DNA of 12,105 bases, taken from NCBI GenBank assembly GCA_049604415.1, contig JBMYTN010000078.1, positions 1-12,105 on the forward strand, in the 5' to 3' direction. Below are positions 1 through 5,468 of this stretch, piece after piece (position 1 is the stretch's first letter; every line of letters begins with the position of its first letter). A program made the translations under genes and the position numbers. The DNA is from JBMYTN01 sp049604415 (GTDB lineage: Bacteria; Pseudomonadota; Alphaproteobacteria; Rhodospirillales; Rhodospirillaceae). The notes under the pieces were generated by a model, which saw only the letters and a program-made list of their open reading frames with translations, was not told the origin of the DNA and made no database searches.

Positions 1-16
1 CCTGTCTCCGACGGGG

Positions 17-50
17 CGGGCCATGTGGCCCGGGGCTGCAGTCGCAGCCC
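17..50. repeat. Two adjacent perfect hairpins at the left edge
   Basis: Two inverted repeats stand side by side. The first is CGGGCC-atgt-GGCCCG at 17-32, with a 6-bp stem. The second is GGGCTGC-agtc-GCAGCCC at 33-50, with a 7-bp stem. No run of T follows directly on either strand, so these are not classical intrinsic terminators. They lie in the 157-base gene-free edge downstream of the leftward HELLH gene. They could belong to a dispersed palindromic element, or act as a 3' end for a gene beyond the left edge. The structure is directly visible; its role is unknown. Confidence 0.4.
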
Positions 51-112
51 TTGGGAACTCTTCTCAGCGTTCTGCGTTTTTTGGGGCGAAGACTTCAAAT
101 CCAGCGCGACCC

Positions 113-152
113 CCTCCTGCCGGAGGCATAAGGGCTCCGGGCCCCTGCCCGG
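113..152 (-). terminator. Possible hairpin 3' end of the HELLH gene
   Basis: Read leftward, a perfect 6-bp hairpin (CCGGGC-AGGG-GCCCGG, 137-152) starts about 6 nt after the TAA stop of the HELLH gene. A second hairpin follows (CCTCC-ggca-GGAGG, 113-126). Neither is followed by a U tract; only short T pairs are present. It could stabilise the 3' end or act with Rho. It is a weak candidate for an intrinsic terminator, and the string around 113-135 may instead be part of an interspersed repeat. Confidence 0.3.
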
Positions 153-157
153 GTCGG

Positions 158-1252
158 TTAGGGGCAGGAGAGGGGTGGGATGGGCAGGCCGCCAGTGTGG
201 GGGGCCATCGCCTCAGCCAATTTGTCTCGGTCGCGGCGGCGCTGAAAGGCCAGGATCGGGCTGTCGTGACATTGCAGCAGGAAGGCTTGGAACTCATCAA
301 TGATCCGGGTCTGGGCTGCCGTGGCAAAGATCCGGCCCAGCTCCGTCTGTACGGCCTTTCGGGCTTGGGTGTCATAGGTTTCCAGCCAGAAGCTGAACAC
401 CGCATCCCGATAGTCCGGCAAGCTGTTGAAATAGCCATGCAGCAATTCGTGGGACAGGGTGCCGGTGCGCCCGGCACCGGCGGCGGAGGCGATCAAATAG
501 CCTTGAGGGGCGGTCTCAACCCAGGGCAACAGGAAATCATCCAGGAAGGCCTGCTCCGCATCGGTCAAACAGACTTGGATCACCTCGGCGGCACAGGTTT
601 CTTTAACGGCATCGCGGAAAGCGACAATTTCGCGGGCGTGGAGATTAACCCCGGTGACGGCTTTGGAGGGGTCCGGAGAGTAGGGGTCGGCGAACAGGGC
701 GGCGTTAAGCAACCGAGTCCGCAAGCCTTGATCCGCATACCACATGACCCGACCGAGCAAATGGTTTAACAGGCCGCTAGACTCAAACAAGCAAAGGGTG
801 ACCCCTTCCAAACCGGCGACTGGGCCGCAATGCACCGCCTTATTCCCGGCCTCCAGCACAGCATCCCGGTGAGCCTGCAGCGGTTCTGGATCATGAAATG
901 GGATGGGCTCGCCGATAACACGCAAGGAAAACGCCGCCTTTGCGGGCTGCTCAGCAGCCGGGTCGTCCTGGTCCGGATTGGACAAAGCGAAGGGGTCTTT
1001 TGCGCCCGTCCTCTTCGCGCTGTCCGCCGGTTTCGGGTCAGGTTTGGCCTCTGGGCCGGGCTTTCCGCCGATCAGTCTGGGTTGGGCCGGTTCGCGCTCT
1101 GGGTCCCTGCCCATATCCTCGAGGGTGTTTTGCTGGGTCGCAGCCGGTTCAACCGCCCAGGCGGGAGCGCTGAGGATCACGCTGGCGAGCGCGATCATCC
1201 CAAAACGCCAGAGGCAGCGGCGGGTGGAGCGTGATCCGGGGCCTTTGGTCAC
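158..1252 (-). CDS. Secreted HELLH-motif protein, putative zinc metallopeptidase
   Basis: A 364-aa protein whose family I do not recognise. The N-terminus looks like a Sec signal peptide: basic residues RSTRR, a hydrophobic stretch at about 17-32, and probable cleavage after AWA (residue 33), so it should be exported. A Pro/Asp/Lys-rich, low-complexity segment spans about 40-105 and a folded domain follows. The key motif is HELLH at 268-272 within GTLSHELLHGYF, matching the HExxH zinc site of metallopeptidases. The acidic E320 in IIDEFQAFLLQ, 48 residues downstream, could be the third, gluzincin-type zinc ligand. Six cysteines (142, 154, 220, 228, 328, 363) would permit disulfides in the periplasm. 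The start is GTG, overlapping the pheA stop as GTGA. There is no clear Shine-Dalgarno sequence, so translation probably depends on coupling to pheA. Peptidase activity is inferred from the motif alone; the substrate is unknown. Confidence 0.85.
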   Translation of the reverse strand: MTKGPGSRSTRRCLWRFGMIALASVILSAPAWAVEPAATQQNTLEDMGRDPEREPAQPRLIGGKPGPEAKPDPKPADSAKRTGAKDPFALSNPDQDDPAAEQPAKAAFSLRVIGEPIPFHDPEPLQAHRDAVLEAGNKAVHCGPVAGLEGVTLCLFESSGLLNHLLGRVMWYADQGLRTRLLNAALFADPYSPDPSKAVTGVNLHAREIVAFRDAVKETCAAEVIQVCLTDAEQAFLDDFLLPWVETAPQGYLIASAAGAGRTGTLSHELLHGYFNSLPDYRDAVFSFWLETYDTQARKAVQTELGRIFATAAQTRIIDEFQAFLLQCHDSPILAFQRRRDRDKLAEAMAPHTGGLPIPPLSCP

Positions 1253-2232
1253 GGAGACAACGAAGAGCCGGTGCTGGGACCATTGCTCTGCACCGAGCTT
1301 TGGGCGCGCCGGGCATTAAACCGGAAGGGATCGGCTGGATAGGTGCCGAGCATGGTCAGCTCCTCGGTGAAAAAGCTCAACTCTTCCAGGGCATTGGCGA
1401 GGCCGCGATCATCGGGGCGGCCTTCCACATCGGCATAGAACTGGGCGGCAACAAAGGCTCCGCCGATCTGGTAGCTCTCCAGCTTGGTCATATTGACGCC
1501 ATTGGTGGCGAAGCCGCCCAGCGCCTTATAGAGCGCGGCGGGGACGTTGCGCACCCGGAAGACAAATGTGGTGATGGCGGCGATATCGGCCCGGGGTTGG
1601 ACCGGATCCCGGGCCATGATGACAAAGCGGGTGGTGTTGTGGTCTTCGTCCTCAATGTTGGCTTGCAGGCTGTCCAGACCATAGATTTCGGAGGCCAGGG
1701 AGCTGGCAATGGCGGCTTCCCCCGGGCGCTTATGTTCGGCCAGTTCTTTGGCGGAGCCAGCGGTGTCGGCATGGACGATTTGCTCAATACCATGCTGGCG
1801 GATGAAACGCCGACATTGGGACAGAGCGTGGACATGGCTGCGGACAATGCGGATGTCGTCGAGCTTGGTGCCCGGCGGAGCGAGCAGATGGTGGTTCACC
1901 CGCTGGAAATGCTCAGCGACGATCTGCAGCCCGCTATCGGGCATCAGGTGGTGAATATCAGCCACCCGCCCGGCCACCGAATTCTCAATCGGGATCATGG
2001 CATAGGCGGCTTTTCCGTCCCGCACCGCGCCAAAGGCATCATCAAAGGCCGAGCAGGGCAGCGGGGTCATGCCCGGAAAGCGCTGCAGGCAGGCCAGATG
2101 GGAATAGGCTCCGGGCATGCCTTGGAAGGCGACAACCTGGCGCGGATCTTCGCTGGAGGGGTCTGCGGTGGCAGACGCGGCTGCGGAGGCGGAGACGGGG
2201 GCGGCAGAAGAGCGGGACTGGGTCATGGACAA
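1249..2232 (-). CDS. pheA: Prephenate dehydratase, monofunctional
   Basis: A cytoplasmic enzyme that converts prephenate to phenylpyruvate in phenylalanine synthesis. The catalytic domain covers about residues 33-210: FQGMPGAYSH at 36-45, IPIENSVAGRV at 80-90, and the conserved TRF motif at 201-203. A C-terminal ACT domain at about 220-300, with VPAALYKALGGF and KLESYQIGG, is the site of phenylalanine feedback control in this family. There is no chorismate mutase domain, as is usual for alphaproteobacterial PheA. The first 30 residues are a Ser/Ala-rich tail. The start is uncertain: TTG at 2232 has an AGG 6 nt upstream, while ATG at 2226 is two codons later with the AGG at 12 nt. The gene follows kdsB by 29 nt across an intrinsic terminator, and its stop overlaps the HELLH gene by 4 bases. 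Confidence 0.96.
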   Translation of the reverse strand: MSMTQSRSSAAPVSASAAASATADPSSEDPRQVVAFQGMPGAYSHLACLQRFPGMTPLPCSAFDDAFGAVRDGKAAYAMIPIENSVAGRVADIHHLMPDSGLQIVAEHFQRVNHHLLAPPGTKLDDIRIVRSHVHALSQCRRFIRQHGIEQIVHADTAGSAKELAEHKRPGEAAIASSLASEIYGLDSLQANIEDEDHNTTRFVIMARDPVQPRADIAAITTFVFRVRNVPAALYKALGGFATNGVNMTKLESYQIGGAFVAAQFYADVEGRPDDRGLANALEELSFFTEELTMLGTYPADPFRFNARRAQSSVQSNGPSTGSSLSP

Positions 2233-2241
2233 ATACGGCCT

Positions 2242-2270
2242 AAAAAACAGGGGCTGGTGGGTCAGCCCCC
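2242..2270 (-). terminator. Intrinsic terminator overlapping the kdsB stop codon
   Basis: Read leftward, the sequence forms a perfect 7-bp stem GGGGCTG-ACCCAC-CAGCCCC (2269-2250), followed by TG and six consecutive T (2247-2242). This is a textbook Rho-independent terminator. The kdsB stop TGA (2264-2262) lies inside the stem/loop, and the pheA ribosome binding site AGG begins right after the T run. Transcription of pheA therefore needs read-through or a promoter inside kdsB. A ribosome finishing kdsB would cover the 5' arm, so the hairpin could act as an attenuator sensitive to kdsB translation. That last point is inference. Confidence 0.75.
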
Positions 2271-3008
2271 CAGCAGCGCACGGGCGCGCGCCAGATCCTC
2301 GGGAGTATCGACACCGAGCGGAATGGTGTCAACGCGGGCGGCATCGATGCGCATATGGTTCTCTAGTGCGCGGAGTTGCTCCAGTTTCTCCCGTTGCTCC
2401 AGCAGGCCCGGCGGCAAGGCGACAAACCGGCTTAGGGCGGCGCGGCGATAGGCATAGAGGCCAATATGATGGAACAGCGGTCCCGGCCCGGTCGGGGCGG
2501 TGGCGCGGGTGAAATACAGGCAGCGGGCAATGCTCTGCCCTGGGGCAAAGCCGGTGATGGCTTTGACCACATTGGGATTGTCGCGCTCTTCCGGGCGGAC
2601 GATCTCGGCCACTAGGGTTGCGATATCAGCCTCTGGGGAGACCTCCAGGACTCGGGCGGCCTCGACCAGCAAATGCGGGTCTAGGGTCGGCAGATCGCCT
2701 TGGACATTGATCACGGTGTCATAGCGGCCATCAGGATCATAGTGCTCCAGGGCCTGATGGATCCGGTCAGAGCCTGAGGGCAGGTCCGGATCGGTGAGGA
2801 TCGCCTCGCCGCCGCAGGCCTTGACCGCCTCGGCAATCTCCGGCTCGGCGGCGGCGACCAGAACCGGCGCGTCAAGGCCGGCCTCCTGCGCCCGATGCAT
2901 CACCTGCACAATCATTGGCAACCCGGCAATGTCAGCCAGGGGCTTCCCCGGCAGCCGGGTCGAGGCCATGCGGGCGGGCAGGATGATGATTGGGGTGCTG
3001 GCGGGCAT
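2262..3008 (-). CDS. kdsB: 3-deoxy-manno-octulosonate cytidylyltransferase (CMP-Kdo synthetase)
   Basis: A cytoplasmic enzyme that joins CTP and Kdo to give CMP-Kdo, the activated sugar for the lipopolysaccharide inner core. The 248-aa length matches the family (about 245-255). Visible motifs are IIILPARMASTRLPGKPL near residues 7-24 (nucleotide-binding loop), LPSGSDRI at 76-83, VINVQGDLP at 99-107, HHIGLYAYRRAAL at 180-191, EQLRALENHMRI at 210-221 and GVDTPEDL at 232-239. I chose ATG at 3008 because the protein then begins just before the conserved strand. The frame stays open to a TTG at 3149, but those 47 extra codons are AT-rich and unlike any KdsB N-terminus. The upstream GGATGG is a modest Shine-Dalgarno candidate. 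The gene ends in a terminator hairpin and is followed by pheA. It faces away from the putative metal transporter. Confidence 0.96.
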   Translation of the reverse strand: MPASTPIIILPARMASTRLPGKPLADIAGLPMIVQVMHRAQEAGLDAPVLVAAAEPEIAEAVKACGGEAILTDPDLPSGSDRIHQALEHYDPDGRYDTVINVQGDLPTLDPHLLVEAARVLEVSPEADIATLVAEIVRPEERDNPNVVKAITGFAPGQSIARCLYFTRATAPTGPGPLFHHIGLYAYRRAALSRFVALPPGLLEQREKLEQLRALENHMRIDAARVDTIPLGVDTPEDLARARALLGG

Positions 3009-3206
3009 TCTGAAGGATCCATCCAGGGAATTGCAGCGGGGCGAAACGCGAAGGCGCTTTGATAGCCCAGCTGAGTTGGAAAATTCAGAAAAAAAATCGA
3101 TCAATATTCTCTGAGTAATCTTCTTGTTGATATTTTGCAAATGCGACACAGTCTTAATTGAGAGGTATTCAACCCGAAATACGCATCACTGCCAGGGAGC
3201 AGGCCA
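3009..3206. promoter_or_regulatory. AT-rich divergent promoter region, kdsB / transporter
   Basis: This 198-base gap separates kdsB (leftward) from the transporter (rightward). It is markedly AT-rich between about 3070 and 3170, unlike the GC-rich genes on each side, so promoters for both directions are expected here. On the minus strand TTGCAA (3140-3135) is a fair -35 box, but a -10 box 17 nt away is poor. No convincing sigma-70 pair was found on the plus strand. An imperfect palindrome TTGCA-aa-TGCGA lies at 3135-3146. AGGGAG at 3194-3199 is the transporter ribosome binding site. No riboswitch fold was recognised. Confidence 0.45.
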
Positions 3207-4445
3207 ATGACCGAGTTGATTTTAAAGGGCCGCGCAGAATTAGCCCGCATGGGTTTGGGCCAGGGCCATGCCTCGCCTCAAGGACAGGTGATCCCAGACC
3301 TTCCCTTTGGTCGCCTGCTGGCCGTTGCGGTGGTCGCGGTCCTGATCGCCTCGCCAGGCGTGGTGGGGGAGGCCGCGCGCGGTGCTCTGGCCGACGCCTA
3401 TTTGGCCGTTGCGGTGTTTGTCGCCGGGACCTTGGCGTTATTGGCCTGGGCGGAGCGCTCTGCCAATGTTGATCTGGCAAAGACGCTGGAGGGTGCGGGG
3501 TGGGCCCGGGTGCCCATCGCCGCCTTGCTCGGGGCATTTCCGGGCTGTGGCGGGGCCGTGGTGGTTGCGACCCAATTTGCCCGGGGCAAAGCCAGTTTTG
3601 GCAGCCTGGTTGCGACTTTGACCGCGACCATGGGCGATGCGGCGATTTTGTTGTTGGCGCAAGCCCCGATGACCGCTCTGAGTGTCATTGGCATCAGCTT
3701 TGTCGCTGGGATCCTGTTGGGTTGGGCGGTGGATGCGGCCCATGGCGAGAGGTTGGGCAATGCCTTGCGCCACTCTGCGGGCGGCATGGGGCAATCCGTG
3801 CCCGCAAAGCCCTCCGCTTTGGTCGGGGGCAGCTTTGGCGTGCGGCCCTGGATGGTTTTGATGGTGCCCGGCACCGTGCTTGGGGTGTTGTTGGCCTTCC
3901 AAGCCGATCCCGATGCTTGGATTGCGGCGCTGACCGGGGTCGCCTTCCCCATGACCGAGGTTTTGGGCATTGCCGGGGCGATGCTCGGCTTGGCGCTGTG
4001 GGCCACCCGTCCGGTGTCGCGCTGTGTCGGTGGGGCCTGTGGAATGCCTGAAGGCCAGGGAACCCGGCCGCTGGCGACCCGGATTATGGATGACACCAAT
4101 TTTGTTTCCGCCTGGGTGGTGTTCGGCTTCCTGGCCTATGAGGTCACCATGGCTTTGGGCAGCTTTGATCTGGCCGGGTTCTTCCAAGTCTATGCCCCCG
4201 TCATGCCCTTGATGGCGGTGTTGATCGGCATGGTGCCCGGCTGTGGCCCGCCTTTGGTGATCACCAGCTTGTATCTGAGTGGATTGGTGCCACCCTCGGT
4301 GTTGATGGCCAATGCCTTGGCCAATGATGGCGATGCCCTGTTCCCGGCCTTGGCCTTGACCCCCCGGGCGGCTCTGCTGGCCAGTGTTTACAGTGCGATC
4401 CCGGCTTTGATCGTCGGCTATGCGGTGTTCTTCCTGATCGGGTGA
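3207..4445 (+). CDS. Putative heavy-metal / manganese exporter (10-11 TM family)
   Basis: A 412-aa integral inner-membrane protein with about ten hydrophobic segments. It resembles the family annotated as putative 10-TM heavy-metal exporter (ArsP_2-like) or putative manganese transporter. Two similar halves are visible. Residues 111-150 contain FPGCGGA followed by ATMGDA. Residues 343-382 contain VPGCGPP followed by ANDGDA. This duplicated Pro-Gly-Cys-Gly ... Gly-Asp-Ala arrangement is the family hallmark and probably lines the pathway. A loop with two cysteines (C273, C278) and a nearby Asp pair may help bind metal. The start ATG has AGGGAG about 7 nt upstream. The gene is divergent from kdsB and followed by a terminator-like hairpin, so it may be a single-gene unit. 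The substrate cannot be settled from sequence; an exporter role is the family inference. Confidence 0.82.
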   Translation: MTELILKGRAELARMGLGQGHASPQGQVIPDLPFGRLLAVAVVAVLIASPGVVGEAARGALADAYLAVAVFVAGTLALLAWAERSANVDLAKTLEGAGWARVPIAALLGAFPGCGGAVVVATQFARGKASFGSLVATLTATMGDAAILLLAQAPMTALSVIGISFVAGILLGWAVDAAHGERLGNALRHSAGGMGQSVPAKPSALVGGSFGVRPWMVLMVPGTVLGVLLAFQADPDAWIAALTGVAFPMTEVLGIAGAMLGLALWATRPVSRCVGGACGMPEGQGTRPLATRIMDDTNFVSAWVVFGFLAYEVTMALGSFDLAGFFQVYAPVMPLMAVLIGMVPGCGPPLVITSLYLSGLVPPSVLMANALANDGDALFPALALTPRAALLASVYSAIPALIVGYAVFFLIG

Positions 4446-4465
4446 GGCGGCTGTCGTATTTCGGA

Positions 4466-4492
4466 GGTCGAAGTTCGGGGGTCGAAGTTCGG
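4466..4492. repeat. 14-bp tandem repeat, two copies
   Basis: The 13-base string GGTCGAAGTTCGG occurs at 4466-4478 and again at 4480-4492, a period of 14. Degenerate part-copies flank it (TATTTCGGA before, GGTCC after). It lies between the transporter stop and its presumed terminator. It may be polymerase slippage without function; each unit also contains the short palindrome TCGAAGTTCG-like core, which could bind a protein. The repeat is directly visible; a function is not. Confidence 0.6.
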
Positions 4493-4517
4493 CGGTCCAA
4501 TTGCAGTAGGGAACCGG

Positions 4518-4550
4518 AAGGGGGCCGTGTTACACAGGCCCCCTTCTTGC
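4518..4550 (+). terminator. Terminator-like hairpin after the transporter gene
   Basis: A perfect 9-bp stem, AAGGGGGCC (4518-4526) pairing with GGCCCCCTT (4537-4545), encloses a 10-nt loop. The tail TTCTTGCTG is T-rich but interrupted. The stem is strong and 73 nt past the transporter stop, so termination is likely but may be partial. The next gene starts only about 28 nt later without an obvious promoter, so some read-through is probable. Confidence 0.6.
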
Positions 4551-4573
4551 TGCCGCAATGCTATGAGGCCCCC

Positions 4574-5398
4574 ATGTCCGCTGCGCCTGCTCCCGCGCCT
4601 TCTTCTTCTGTCCCCGATCTTGGTTCCCGCGCGGCCTTGGTCCGGGATCTGGCGGTGGCCAGCGGGGCGGTGATCCGGCGCTGGTTTCGCCAAGGGGCGA
4701 CGGTGATGGACAAGTCCGATGACAGCCCGGTGACCCGGGCTGATCAGGACTCCGAAGCGATCATCCGCCATTTGATCACCCGCCGGTTCCCTGAGGATGG
4801 CATTATCGGGGAAGAACATGGCGTGGAGGGGCGCGAGGCCGAGTTTGTCTGGGTCATTGACCCGATTGATGGCACCGGGGCGTTCATCGCCGGACTGCCG
4901 GTGTTTACCACCCTGATCGGATTGGCCTGGCGCGGGCGGCTGGTGTTGGGCGCAGTGCATCAGCCGGTGACCGGCGAGTTCTGGATCGGCGGTGTTGGGG
5001 TTCCGGCAACCTTGAATGACCAGCTGGTTCTGGCCCGGCTCTGCCCCCGCTTGAGCGATGCGGTCCTGTTCAGCACCGATCCGGCCTTGCTGAGCGCCGC
5101 AGACAGTCCTGGTTTTGAGGCGCTGTGTGCGGCGATCCGCCGCCGCCGTCTGGGCACCGACGGTTATGGCGGGGCAATGGTCGCCTCGGGCCATGCGGAT
5201 CTGTGGTGCGAGGCTGGAATGAAGGTCTATGACTATGCTGCCTTGGTGCCCTTGATCGAGGCGGCGGGCGGTCGGATCAGCGATTGGCAGGGCAAACCCT
5301 TGGGGCTGGACGGCGATGGCACAGTCCTGGCGTCCGGCGATCCGGCCCTGCATGGGGCCGCTTTGGCCCTGCTGCGGCCCGAGGCCAGCCCCGAATAA
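4574..5398 (+). CDS. hisN: Inositol-monophosphatase-family phosphatase, probable histidinol-phosphatase (HisN type)
   Basis: A 274-aa cytoplasmic Mg-dependent phosphatase. Metal-binding motifs are GEEHG (79-83) and DPIDGTGAFIAGLP (96-109). The C-terminal site is GMKVYDYAALVPLIEAAGG (215-233), followed by ISDWQGKPL. The xYDYAALVP form, in place of the usual WDxAA, together with TDGYGGAMVASGHADL (195-210), is typical of HisN-type histidinol-phosphatases, which remove phosphate from L-histidinol phosphate in histidine synthesis. Inositol-1-phosphatase or CysQ-like nucleotidase activity is possible, and no his genes are nearby to confirm the role. I chose ATG at 4574 because GAGG lies 5 nt upstream; the frame is open back to 4442, but that stretch contains the tandem repeat and hairpin. 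yejA begins 70 nt downstream on the same strand, so co-transcription is possible. Confidence 0.85.
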   Translation: MSAAPAPAPSSSVPDLGSRAALVRDLAVASGAVIRRWFRQGATVMDKSDDSPVTRADQDSEAIIRHLITRRFPEDGIIGEEHGVEGREAEFVWVIDPIDGTGAFIAGLPVFTTLIGLAWRGRLVLGAVHQPVTGEFWIGGVGVPATLNDQLVLARLCPRLSDAVLFSTDPALLSAADSPGFEALCAAIRRRRLGTDGYGGAMVASGHADLWCEAGMKVYDYAALVPLIEAAGGRISDWQGKPLGLDGDGTVLASGDPALHGAALALLRPEASPE

Positions 5399-5468
5399 GC
5401 CCTTGATCCGCCGTTATTGAGCGCCAAGTTCAAGGAACGTCTGTTTCCCTGCTCTTGGAGATCCCCGC

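Noticed and set aside
23..769. A 248-codon rightward frame opposite the HELLH gene
   Set aside because: It lies antisense to a gene with a signal peptide and HELLH motif, and its Gly-rich product has no recognisable domain.
1231..2451. A 406-codon rightward frame opposite pheA and the kdsB end
   Set aside because: It is antisense to two unmistakable enzymes and crosses the terminator between them. Long shadow frames are common at this GC content.
3009..3149. N-terminal extension of kdsB to a TTG at 3149 (47 more residues)
   Set aside because: The extra stretch is AT-rich, unlike the genome's coding style. No KdsB carries such a leader, and the ATG at 3008 falls exactly at the conserved N-terminus.
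3150..3206. Manganese riboswitch (yybP-ykoY type) before the putative manganese/heavy-metal transporter
   Set aside because: I looked for the paired helices and conserved loops of that class and found none; the leader seems too short and unstructured.
4558..4566. Two-codon upstream reading frame (ATG CTA TGA) just before the phosphatase start
   Set aside because: It has no ribosome binding site of its own and is readily explained by chance.
4442..4573. Upstream extension of the phosphatase gene to 4442
   Set aside because: It would translate a tandem repeat and a terminator-like hairpin, and it overlaps the transporter stop. ATG 4574 has a good ribosome binding site.
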